Assembly: GCF_002995805.1 (NCBI RefSeq)
Contig: NZ_PVXL01000049.1
Location: 1 to 51,476 of the forward strand
DNA from: Neomoorella stamsii
Lineage (GTDB): Bacteria; Bacillota; DSM-521; Neomoorellales; Neomoorellaceae
Direction: 5' to 3'
DNA: 51,476 nt
The stretch's first letter is position 1, and every line of letters starts with the position of its first letter. A program made the translations under genes and the position numbers. Shown here in pieces: positions 7,703 to 15,368 of this stretch. Below the pieces are notes generated by a model that saw nothing but the letters and a program-made list of their open reading frames with translations, searched no databases and was not told the DNA's origin.

Positions 7703-8701
7703 TCACTGTTCCATCTGTTTCTTCAACACGGCGATCTCGTCCGGAGTAAGCCCCGTAGCTTTAACAATGGTCTCTATATCGACGTTGAGCAGAAGCAGGT
7801 TCCGGGCTACTTCTCGTTTGCCCTCCAATTTTCCTTCCAATTTCCCCTTCAGTTCGCCTTCTTTTAAGCCTTTTAACAAAGCTTGCTGTTGCATCTCTTC
7901 CAGGGTTAATTCCAAGTTATAAATCATCCGTTCCACCTCCCAGGGATTGCTTGCGTCCAGTATGCCGTCGATTTTTGCGCTATAATCTCCAGGCATTCTG
8001 GGTTTGACAACATTCTTCAGCCAGGTCGTGAAATGGCGGAACTCATCAGGCGTGAGCCGCCTTAAGACCCTCGCTAGTTTCTGCAACCGTCCAACCAGCT
8101 CTTCCGGGCGCATCTTCTGGTCCAAAAGAAAGATGCCGGCAATCAGGTTTGCCGCTTTGATTAGCTCTTCTTCGCTGTAACGGTTGACGTCAAACAGCAG
8201 GTAGCGGAAGTCTAGGAGATGCCCGCTGAAGTCCTGATAACTGTCCAGCATTTCTTTGAAGGAAAGCGCCGCGGTCCAGGATCCGGCCCCGTTGTAGAGC
8301 ACCGCCGGGATGATGGGCGGCAGGCGGAAATGCTTACTCTCCCGCTCGTACTGCGGGGTATTGTTGAAGATTTCCCGCCAGATCTCGACCATATAGAGCA
8401 GCAGCCGGAAAGGTATCAGGTAGTCTACCGTTGACTGCAGCTCCAGCAGGACGTAAAAGATGACGTTTTTATCTCTGGTCTTAAGCCGGTAGACGATATC
8501 GGCTTCTTTCTCGCTGAAATCCTGGAGGACGTAGGACTTGTTCACCAGAATGAGGTCGTCGGCGTCAATGGCCTCCACCCATTTTTCCCGGACGAAGGTT
8601 TTCAGCAGTTCCAGGAAAACTCTCTTGTCGGAAAGGAGCTGCCGGTAACCCTTGTCGTGGGGGTGGTGGGGAGGCCGGAGCTGCCCTTCATTTTCCGGCA
8701 A
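7703..8701 (-). CDS. Rpn family recombination-promoting nuclease / putative transposase
   Basis: A 332-residue protein of the Rpn/YhgA family (PF04754, PD-(D/E)XK nuclease superfamily), whose members cut DNA and raise recombination when overproduced. The N-terminal nuclease domain (about 15-130) shows HDKGYRQLLSDKRVFLELLKTFV, then EADIVYRLK and VIFYVLLELQSTVD. These supply the acidic and Glu-x-Gln residues of the active site. The C-terminal part contains a charged repeat region (about 280-300, KEGELKGKLEGKLEGKRE) and a final helix-turn-helix-like piece. GAAGGTGAT precedes a TTG start. It is flanked on both sides by the leader duplication. Confidence 0.9.
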   Translation of the reverse strand: MPENEGQLRPPHHPHDKGYRQLLSDKRVFLELLKTFVREKWVEAIDADDLILVNKSYVLQDFSEKEADIVYRLKTRDKNVIFYVLLELQSTVDYLIPFRLLLYMVEIWREIFNNTPQYERESKHFRLPPIIPAVLYNGAGSWTAALSFKEMLDSYQDFSGHLLDFRYLLFDVNRYSEEELIKAANLIAGIFLLDQKMRPEELVGRLQKLARVLRRLTPDEFRHFTTWLKNVVKPRMPGDYSAKIDGILDASNPWEVERMIYNLELTLEEMQQQALLKGLKEGELKGKLEGKLEGKREVARNLLLLNVDIETIVKATGLTPDEIAVLKKQMEQ

Positions 8702-8726
8702 GGGATCACCTTCTTCTGGATTTTAT

Positions 8727-9240
8727 TATAGCATATTTCTGGAACATGGGCATACTTTTCGGAAAGCCGGCGCTACCCGCTTCCTTCAGCGGCCGCAACG
8801 GCAGCGATAAATGGTTTTAAATACTTTCCAGGGCCAGAAAGGAACTTTTTTAGCCTGCGGTAATAACCGGCCCCAAAAGCACGGCTAGGTCCTATTTACG
8901 GTTCCTGGTATAATAAGGGTTCAGCCCATGGCTTATTACCCGGAATACCGGGCAAGGAAAAGCCTGCTTCTCCTGGTAGTTAAACGTAAAAAGCATAAAC
9001 TTTTTGCGAAGATCGGATAACCTTGGAGGAAACTGGTAGTTTGTGTCGAATTTTTAACTTGATTAGCTGGAACGGAAACATAGCAATATGGTAACTTTTA
9101 GACGAGGAAGCCGGGGCGAATATTTTGGTCCGGCCCTTATCCCTCGTGATAAATAAATTCAGAATAGATTCCGGGACCGGAAAGGAAACGGTGTCGAAAG
9201 GAAGGGCGAAAACCTTGTTAGCCTTGCCGGAAAAAAGCAT
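8727..9240 (+). repeat. Right copy of the duplicated leader, in front of the response regulator
   Basis: This is the fuller copy of the module also seen at 7322-7620. It spans the region between the Rpn gene and the response regulator and runs into the coding start. It includes a TATAAT box (8910-8915) that could be the -10 element for the downstream gene, giving a leader of about 270 bases, and two AACTTTTT repeats (8843 and 8998). No other gene was seen in this gap. Confidence 0.7.
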
Positions 9241-10027
9241 CCTGTTAGTGGAAGACTCGACCCTCACCAGGTTTTCCTCCAGGAGAACACTGGAAGATAG
9301 GGGCTACCTGGTGGACGAAGCCGCCAGCGGCCAGGAGGCGCTGGTCAAGGCCAGGGGAAAAGGAGAACCGTACGACCTGGTGATCCTCGACATCCACCTG
9401 CCGGGAATGGACGGCCTGGGAGTGCTGGAGAACCTCAAGCGCCTGCCGGAGTACCGCTACGTCCCGGTAATGGTGGTAACGGTCGAGAGCAACGTCGCCG
9501 TGGTCAAGAAGGCGATAGATCTGGGTGCGGTAGAGTACCTCTGCAAGCCCTACTCGGTCGAGGAGCTGGTGCGCCGCGTAGAAAAACTTATAGGTCCTGG
9601 CGCCAGGGGAGAAGCCGCCCCGGCGGAGCTGCTGCATAAAGTACTCAGGAATGAGATCAACCGGGCGAGCAGGGGCGGGTTAAAGGTAGCCCTGGTCCTG
9701 GCCAGGTCGGAAAGGTTGGGCAAGGGAAAGATTGGGGAATGCGCCAGGCAGGCGCGGCGGCGCTTGCGCGAGATAGACACCGTCATAGAGCTCAGCAAGA
9801 GCACGCTGGCGTTGATCCTCCCCCATACAGGGAAAGAAGGCGCGCAGGTGGTGACGACGAAACTGGAGGGCTTCCTGCCCGGGACGTGGAGCTACGGGAT
9901 TGCGGTATACCCCGACAACGGCAAGGACGGGGAAGAGCTTTTCGCCTACGCCGAAGTTTCTTTAAAAGAAAGCTGGGAGAATAAAGGCGGCGAAGTATTG
10001 GCCCAGCAGCAGGATCCTGACAGTTAG
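9191..10027 (+). CDS. Response regulator with degenerate GGDEF-like output domain
   Basis: A GTG at 9191 with GGAAAGGAAA upstream is the likely start, giving 278 residues; the open frame extends to 9125 but without a ribosome site. The receiver domain (about 15-135) has the acidic pocket (LLVEDS), phospho-acceptor Asp in LVILDIHLPGMDG, Thr in VVTVES and Lys in YLCKPYS. The second domain (about 145-265) keeps the GGDEF-family frame (VALVLARSERL, LALILPHTGKEGAQVV, YGIAVYPDNGKDGEELFAYAE). LSKST stands where the GG(D/E)EF loop should be, so it should not make c-di-GMP. It may act as a binding or partner protein for the next gene, an active-looking cyclase. Confidence 0.85.
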   Translation: MSKGRAKTLLALPEKSILLVEDSTLTRFSSRRTLEDRGYLVDEAASGQEALVKARGKGEPYDLVILDIHLPGMDGLGVLENLKRLPEYRYVPVMVVTVESNVAVVKKAIDLGAVEYLCKPYSVEELVRRVEKLIGPGARGEAAPAELLHKVLRNEINRASRGGLKVALVLARSERLGKGKIGECARQARRRLREIDTVIELSKSTLALILPHTGKEGAQVVTTKLEGFLPGTWSYGIAVYPDNGKDGEELFAYAEVSLKESWENKGGEVLAQQQDPDS

Positions 10028-10164
10028 CCTTTGATAGAATTTGCTAAAGGACCAGCAAGGAAGTTTAGGGGGACACTCTGTTTGGGCCACAAGACGCATG
10101 GTTGAAGGTGGCCCTTCCTGTTAATAATCGAGCAGCAATCAGCTTTTTACCTGGAGGCAGGCTG

Positions 10165-11781
10165 ATGGACTGGGTTCCGGAGAAAAAAATACTTATAGTA
10201 GAGGACAGCAAGCTTCAGGCTCAGATAGCGGCTGATATCCTCAGCAGGCACGGATATACGACGGAGATTGCCCTCACCGCAGAAGAGACCCTGCAAAAGG
10301 CATCCGGTCCGGGGTGTCCCGACCTCATTTTGATGGACATTGACCTGGGAGAAGGGATGGACGGAACGGCGCTCGCCAAACGCATTCAGCAGGTTAAAGA
10401 CGTCCCCCTGGTATTTCTCACCGCCATCTCCACCCAGGAGGCTCTAGAGCAAGTCCGCTCGGTCACGCGCTACGGGTATGTTCTGAAGGGTGCCCCGGAA
10501 CACGTGCTGGTGTCCACCGTAGAGATGGCCCTGAAGCTCCATGAAGCCCTCTCCCTGGCGCAAATGTACCGCAGGATAGTCGAAGACTCCTTGACGGAAG
10601 TCTATATCTTTCATCCCGGCACGTTGAAGTTCCTGGCGGTCAACCGGGGGGCCAGCGAGAACCTTGGCTACGCCGAAGAAGAACTTTTGGACATGAACAT
10701 CCTGCAGCTAATGCCGGAATTTGACCGGGAGAGCTTCAGAGCCCTTCTGGCCCCTTTACAGCAGGGTCAAAAAGAAAAGATCATCTTTGACGCCAAGCAC
10801 CGCCGTAAAGACGGCTCCCTCTACCCGGTGGAAGCGCACCTGCAGCTCTTCGGCCATGGGAAAGACGGCATAGGCGTGGCCTTTATAATGGATTTGACAG
10901 AACGCAGGAAAATGGAAGAAAAGCTGAGACAGCAGGGAGAGTTTCTGCAATCGCTCCTGGCCGCCCTGCCCGTCGGGATCTTTATCATCGACCCCGTCTC
11001 CCACCGCATCGAGAAGGTAAACCTGGAAGCGGCCGCCATGATTGGAGCCGCACCCGAAGAGATCGCGGGCAGATCCTGCTGGGAATTTTTCATACAATCC
11101 GCAGGAAGCTGTCCTATTACTGCCTCGAATGAAGAGGTTGACCGCTCCGAACGGCTTTTACGCCGGAAGGACGGGCGGGAGATCCTCGTGCTCAAGACGG
11201 TCAAGCGCGTGCGGACGGACAGCGGAGAGAAACTGGTGGAAACCTTTATAGACATCTCCGAACGCAAACACCTGGAGGAAGAGCTTTACCGCCTCTCTAT
11301 CACCGACCCTCTGACTGGCGCTTACAACCGCCGCTATTTTTTAGAAATGCTGGCAAGAGAAATTGAGCGTACGCGGCGGACGGGGCATCCCTTCGCCCTG
11401 ATCATGTTTGACCTGGACCACTTCAAGGGCATTAACGACCGTTTCGGGCACGCCGCCGGTGACCGGGTCCTTAAGAGCATGGTGGCCGCCTTTAAGGAGA
11501 GGCTGCGCAGGACAGACTGCCTTGCCCGCTGGGGCGGGGAGGAATTCGTCATACTCCTTCCGGAGACGGGAGTAGAAGGGGCGGCTGCACTTGCGGAAGA
11601 GCTGAGGCAGAAGCTGAGCGAAATGGAGATCCCCGGGGTGGGCCTGGTGACGGCTAGTTTCGGCGTGACGGGCTACCGCCCTGGCGACACGGTGGACGCC
11701 GTCACCCAGAGGGTTGACAGTGCCCTCTACCGCGCTAAAGGGAATGGGCGGAACTGCGTCTGCGTCGGTGGTCCGCCTTAA
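10165..11781 (+). CDS. REC-PAS-PAS-GGDEF diguanylate cyclase
   Basis: Predicted cyclase making c-di-GMP from GTP. ATG 10165 with CTGGAGGCAG upstream gives 538 residues. The receiver domain (about 6-122) has Asp in LILMDIDLGEGMDG and a Lys in YVLKGAP instead of the common Lys-Pro. PAS 1 spans about 130-255. PAS 2 (about 265-380) carries Cys residues in GRSCWEFF and SCPIT, a pattern seen in some redox- or ligand-sensing PAS domains. The GGDEF domain (about 385-535) has an intact GGEEF active site and an RRTD inhibitory site five residues before it, so product inhibition is expected. It follows the degenerate response regulator by 137 bases and probably works with it. Confidence 0.92.
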   Translation: MDWVPEKKILIVEDSKLQAQIAADILSRHGYTTEIALTAEETLQKASGPGCPDLILMDIDLGEGMDGTALAKRIQQVKDVPLVFLTAISTQEALEQVRSVTRYGYVLKGAPEHVLVSTVEMALKLHEALSLAQMYRRIVEDSLTEVYIFHPGTLKFLAVNRGASENLGYAEEELLDMNILQLMPEFDRESFRALLAPLQQGQKEKIIFDAKHRRKDGSLYPVEAHLQLFGHGKDGIGVAFIMDLTERRKMEEKLRQQGEFLQSLLAALPVGIFIIDPVSHRIEKVNLEAAAMIGAAPEEIAGRSCWEFFIQSAGSCPITASNEEVDRSERLLRRKDGREILVLKTVKRVRTDSGEKLVETFIDISERKHLEEELYRLSITDPLTGAYNRRYFLEMLAREIERTRRTGHPFALIMFDLDHFKGINDRFGHAAGDRVLKSMVAAFKERLRRTDCLARWGGEEFVILLPETGVEGAAALAEELRQKLSEMEIPGVGLVTASFGVTGYRPGDTVDAVTQRVDSALYRAKGNGRNCVCVGGPP

Positions 11782-11797
11782 TCCTGGGATTCAGGTG

Positions 11798-11841
11798 GCC
11801 GCGCCGGCATAATTGAAAGCCGCGCCGGTGTATGATATATT
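11798..11841 (+). promoter_or_regulatory. Candidate promoter with direct-repeat operator before the HicB-like gene
   Basis: TTGAAA (11813-11818) and TATATT (11836-11841) are spaced by 17 bases. A perfect 10-base direct repeat GCCGCGCCGG occurs at 11798-11807 and 11819-11828. The 21-base spacing, two helical turns, places the copies on either side of the -35 box. This looks like an operator, perhaps for the HicB-like protein itself. Confidence 0.5.
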
Positions 11842-11920
11842 GGTCGCCAACCTTTTGAGCATGTGGCGGAGAAATAGACTTTTCTAAGTAGAGCAACCCC
11901 TAGGTTGGGAGGGAAACGGA

Positions 11921-12130
11921 TTGGACAAGGAGATAATCTTCTTAGTCAAGGAAGCCCCGGGAGGCGGCTATACGGCACGCGCCCTCGGCCACTCCATATT
12001 CACGGAGGGCGAGGCCCTGGACGAAATAAGGAATAACGTCCGTGACGCGGGCCGCTGCCACTTCGGGGACAAGGACATGCCGCGGGTGATCCGGTTGCAC
12101 ATCGTGAAAGACGAGGTTATGGCGGTGTGA
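11921..12130 (+). CDS. HicB-like antitoxin, short form
   Basis: A 69-residue protein with the HicB-like partial RNase-H fold (IIFLVKEAPGGGYTARALGHSIFTEGEALDEIRNNVRDAGRCHF) and no DNA-binding tail. Such proteins often carry the misleading name 2-oxoisovalerate dehydrogenase in databases. It starts at TTG 11921 behind GGGAGGG. Its stop overlaps the GTG of the following HicA-like gene by four bases, the arrangement of an antitoxin-first HicBA pair. The antitoxin is intact although the toxin frame is damaged. Confidence 0.75.
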   Translation: MDKEIIFLVKEAPGGGYTARALGHSIFTEGEALDEIRNNVRDAGRCHFGDKDMPRVIRLHIVKDEVMAV

Positions 12131-12372
12131 GGCTGCGCGGGGACGTGAGGGGGGAAGAATTGGCCGAACTCTTGGGAGTACGGGTACCACATAACTCGGC
12201 ATACAGGGAGCCACCTCAGCCTCACCACGACACTAAGAGAGAGCACCACATTACCGTGCCGCTGCACAGCCCCCTTAAAAGTCGGAACGTTAGCGGCATC
12301 CTGGCCGATGTGGCCGATCACATGCAAATTTCCAAGGAGACTTTGGTCAGGGAACTTTTCCACAAGCGATAA
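12127..12372 (+). pseudogene. HicA-like toxin gene with compensating frameshifts
   Basis: The frame from GTG 12127 encodes 81 residues that begin and end like a HicA toxin (RGEELAELLG at the start, EHHITVPLHSPL in the middle, VSGILADVADHMQISKETLV at the end). The catalytic core is out of frame. In the +1 frame, bases 12179-12240 encode YGYHITRHTGSHLSLTTTLR, which contains the GSH motif of HicA. Bases 12279-12293 encode KVGTL, the normal KxGTL motif. Two pairs of single-base indels that cancel out explain this. As written the product lacks the catalytic histidine, so the toxin should be dead unless the indels are sequence errors. Confidence 0.75.
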
Positions 12373-12419
12373 AACCCCGGCACCTGGGAAAATTGCCGCG
12401 CCCCCGGGAGAGACAGACA

Positions 12420-12445
12420 CCCCCCCCTCCGGGGGTTCTGCTTTT
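12420..12445 (+). terminator. Possible terminator after the HicBA-like pair
   Basis: A run of C pairs with GGGGG (12431-12435) across a short loop, followed by TTCTGCTTTTATTT. The stem is all G-C; the T tract is interrupted. Confidence 0.45.
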
Positions 12446-12499
12446 ATTTGGGAGAAAAAAAGGACAAGCCGCCAATTAAAACGGAAAGGAGCGACCACC

Positions 12500-13129
12500 A
12501 TGACTGAAGCTCTCAGTCGCTATTTTTTCTACCTCAAAGAGACCGACTCCTCTCACCATACCGTCACCGGCTACCGCAAGGACCTCCAGGCCTTCGCCCG
12601 GTGGTACGGCGAAACGTGCGGGGAGGAACCGGAGCCGGAGAAAATAACCAGCATCGACCTCCGCGAATACCAATCCTGGATGCGGAACGTGAGACCTCAA
12701 ACCCAACACGGTCAACCGCAGATGAAGGCCCTAAAGTCTTGGCTGGGGCACGCCAGGCTGGACAGCACGGCGGACGATTGAGATTTTAAAAGGGCAAAAA
12801 AAAGAGCCAGGCCGCCCGACTGAAAGCAGGCGAAAAATGGCAGGACTTTGGCCTGGTGTTCACCACGAAAGAAGGGAGACTCCTCTACCATTCCAACGTG
12901 CGCTCGGCATTCAAAAGGCTGGCGGTGAAAGCTGGAGTGGCTGTCATTCGACTACATGATCTTCGCCACACCCACGCCACTTTCCTGCTAAGGAAGGGCT
13001 CCACCCTAAAATCGTGGCTGAAAGGCTGGGGCATTCCAGCGTAAAGATCACCCTGGACACCTATTCTCACGTCTTACCGGACACCCAGGCCGAAGTGGCA
13101 AAAGCGATTGAAAGCATTTTAAGCAGGTA
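12500..13129 (+). pseudogene. Broken tyrosine recombinase (phage-type integrase)
   Basis: The gene starts well, with GGAAAGGAGCG before ATG 12500 and an N-terminal SAM-like core-binding domain (SRYFFYLKETDSSHHTVTGYRKDLQAFARWY). It is then out of frame for LKPNTVNR (+1 frame, about 12692-12716), returns for MKALKSWLGHARL and stops at 12779. The catalytic part resumes in another frame from about 12805 (FGLVFTTKEGRLLYHSNVRSAF, HDLRHTHATFLL with the H-x-x-R pair). It shifts again near 13005 to KIVAERLGHSSVKITLDTYS, which holds the last His and the nucleophile Tyr. The segment with the first catalytic Arg appears deleted. It is a remnant of a mobile element and probably marks one end of the island. 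Confidence 0.85.
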
Positions 13130-13233
13130 GGTTTGCAAATGTTTATAAATCAAAAAAATCGAAACCCGGAAGCCTTGAAAATCAAGGCTTCTGAGAGCAA
13201 TCACAAATATATTGTATACTTGCGTGAGAAATA

Positions 13234-13262
13234 TTGCACCGCCTGGTTTGTGTTTATATAAT
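13234..13262 (+). promoter_or_regulatory. Strong SigmaA-type promoter for pycB/accC
   Basis: TTGCAC (13234-13239), 17 bases, TATAAT (13257-13262). Transcription would start near 13269, giving a leader of about 155 bases before pycB that contains an intrinsic terminator. Upstream, at 13169-13191, lies a perfect 9-bp hairpin (GAAGCCTTG/CAAGGCTTC) without a T tract. Confidence 0.7.
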
Positions 13263-13296
13263 AAGGCAAGGCGGTTGAATTAAAAAAACAAGCACC

Positions 13297-13324
13297 GCTC
13301 TGGTTTTTATACCAGAGCTTTTCT
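13297..13324 (+). terminator. Leader terminator or attenuator in front of pycB
   Basis: GCTCTGG (13297-13303), 8-base loop, CCAGAGC (13312-13318) and TTTTCT. It lies after the TATAAT promoter and before pycB, so it would stop pycB transcripts unless read through. A short alternative pairing, GCGGT (13271-13275) with ACCGC (13294-13298), overlaps its 5' arm and could compete with it. Confidence 0.65.
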
Positions 13325-13422
13325 ATAGTCGCGAGGCCCACCCACAGTGGTCGTTAACCGCCGCCAGCCAAGAGATGAATATGTTAGGGAGCCATAGCTC
13401 CCCTATACGGAGGAGAACCGTT

Positions 13423-15276
13423 TTGAGTAAGTTAAAGATCACCGACACCACCCTGCGCGACGGTCACCAGAGCCTCTGGGCCACGCGCATGACTACAGCC
13501 GACATGCTGCCGATCATTGAAAAAATTGACAGCGTCGGTTACCATTCCCTGGAGGTCTGGGGCGGCGCTACCTTTGATGTCTGCATGCGCTTCCTGGACG
13601 AAGACCCCTGGGAACGCCTGCGGACCCTGAAAAAATATGCCCGGAAAACGCCCCTGCAGATGCTCCTCAGGGCCCAGTCCCTGGTAGGTTACCAGCTGTA
13701 CCCCGACGATGTGGTGCGGGCGTTTATTGCCAGGGCGGTGGCCAACGGGATTGATATTATCCGTATTTTCGATGCCCTGAATGATTTGCGCAACATGGAG
13801 GTCCCTATTGCAGCCGCCAAAAAGGAAGGCGCTCATGTCCAGGGGACGGTGGTCTACACCATTAGCCCGGTCCATACCACCGAGCACTACTTGCAGACGG
13901 CCCTGGAGCTGGAAAGCATGGGCGTGGACTCCATCTGTATCAAGGATATGGCCGGCCTGCTTGCCCCCTTTGAAGCCTATGAGCTGGTTAAGCTCTTTAA
14001 AGAAAAGCTCCATGTTCCCGTCCAGCTCCACAGCCATTATATCGGCGGCCTGGCCGTAGGTGCCTACCTGGAGGCCGCCCGGGCCGGAGTGGACGTGGTC
14101 GATACGGCCTCGGTCCCCCTGGCCTTCGGCGCTTCCCAGCCACCGGTAGAGACGGTAGTCCGGGCACTGGCCGGGACGCCTTACGATACCGGCCTGGACT
14201 TGAACCTCCTCTTTGAGATCGCCCGTTATTTCGACGACCTGCGCCGGGAGCTGGGCTATGAGCGCGGCGTAACCCGCATTACCGATATGTGGGTCTTCCA
14301 GCACCAGGTCCCCGGCGGCATGATTTCCAACCTGGTGAGCCAGTTAAAAGAGCAAAAGGCGGCCGACCGCATCAATGAAGTCCTGGCCGAGATACCGCGG
14401 GTACGGGCCGACCTGGGGTACCCGCCCCTGGTAACGCCCACCAGCCAGATTGTGGGCACCCAGGCGGTGCTCAACGTCCTGCTGGGCCAGCGTTACAAGA
14501 TGGTACCCGGCGAAGTTAAAAATTACGTTCGCGGCCTCTACGGCCGGCCGCCGGCCCCTATAAGTGAGGAAATTCGCCGGTTGATCATCGGGGATGAAGA
14601 GCCTATCCAGGGGCGGCCGGCGGACATCCTGCCGCCGCGCCTGGAAGAAGCCCGGCAGGAAATCGGCGACCTGGCCCGGAATGAAGAAGATGTCATCAGC
14701 TATGCGCTGTTTCCCCAGGTGGCCCGGAAATTTTTTGAGGACCGCCGCGCCGGGCGGTTGCAGCCGGGCCGGCGCACTTTAAAACCCCAGGCCGGGGTTA
14801 AGGCCGAGGCAGGAGGTACAAAGAAAATGGATCTCAAGGACATCACCCAGCTCATTAAAGCTCTGGAAGAAACAGGCATTACCGAGCTTAACCTGGAAAG
14901 CGATGGGGTCAAAATCATGATCCGCCGTGGCGGTGACCAGGGAGGGACTGCCGGCCCGGCCCCGGCAGTCCAGGTGACTACGGATGCTAAGCCTGAGACC
15001 CAGGGAGATAAACCGCTGGCCCAGACTCCCCAGGATATTGTTGAAGTCCGGGCCCCCATGGTAGGCACCTTCTACCGGGCGCCGGCACCTGACGCGCCGC
15101 CTTTCGTTGAGGTTGGTACCAGGGTTAAACCGGGGCAGACCCTGTGCATAATAGAAGCTATGAAGCTAATGAATGAGTTGACGGCCGAAACCGCCGGCCA
15201 GGTCGTCAGGATCCTCGCGGAAAACGGCCAGCCGGTGGAATACGGCCAGGTACTGTTCCATTTAAAAAAAGAGTAG
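13423..15276 (+). CDS. pycB: Carboxyltransferase fused to biotin carrier (pyruvate carboxylase subunit B / OadA type)
   Basis: Transfers the carboxyl group from carboxybiotin to pyruvate to form oxaloacetate (or the reverse). TTG 13423 with GGAGGAG gives 617 residues. The TIM-barrel carboxyltransferase domain (about 3-270) has [27 protein letters not shown] and LHSHY, the metal and substrate site. A conserved C-terminal carboxylase domain follows (to about 455). From about residue 469 the protein reads like a complete AccB biotin carrier: [21 protein letters not shown], then a Pro/Ala-rich linker, then the biotinyl domain with Lys in EAMKLMNE. AccC downstream supplies the biotin carboxylase. 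Together they make a two-polypeptide carboxylase that feeds C4 metabolism from acetogenic pyruvate. Confidence 0.93.
   Translation: MSKLKITDTTLRDGHQSLWATRMTTADMLPIIEKIDSVGYHSLEVWGGATFDVCMRFLDEDPWERLRTLKKYARKTPLQMLLRAQSLVGYQLYPDDVVRAFIARAVANGIDIIRIFDALNDLRNMEVPIAAAKKEGAHVQGTVVYTISPVHTTEHYLQTALELESMGVDSICIKDMAGLLAPFEAYELVKLFKEKLHVPVQLHSHYIGGLAVGAYLEAARAGVDVVDTASVPLAFGASQPPVETVVRALAGTPYDTGLDLNLLFEIARYFDDLRRELGYERGVTRITDMWVFQHQVPGGMISNLVSQLKEQKAADRINEVLAEIPRVRADLGYPPLVTPTSQIVGTQAVLNVLLGQRYKMVPGEVKNYVRGLYGRPPAPISEEIRRLIIGDEEPIQGRPADILPPRLEEARQEIGDLARNEEDVISYALFPQVARKFFEDRRAGRLQPGRRTLKPQAGVKAEAGGTKKMDLKDITQLIKALEETGITELNLESDGVKIMIRRGGDQGGTAGPAPAVQVTTDAKPETQGDKPLAQTPQDIVEVRAPMVGTFYRAPAPDAPPFVEVGTRVKPGQTLCIIEAMKLMNELTAETAGQVVRILAENGQPVEYGQVLFHLKKE
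14811..14829 (+). promoter_or_regulatory. accB: Internal ribosome site and start for a separate biotin carrier
   Basis: AGGAGG (14811-14816) lies 10 bases before an in-frame ATG (14827) exactly where AccB homology begins inside pycB. Initiation here would give a stand-alone AccB-type carrier of 149 residues. It looks like the relic, or still active, start of a once separate accB. Confidence 0.55.
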
Positions 15277-15368
15277 AAACAAATATGCTGAAATATAAGG
15301 GCTAGTTCCTGGGCGGCGTAGAGACATAAACTGCCGCTAAGAAGTATGCTCTTTTCGGAGGATAGGAG

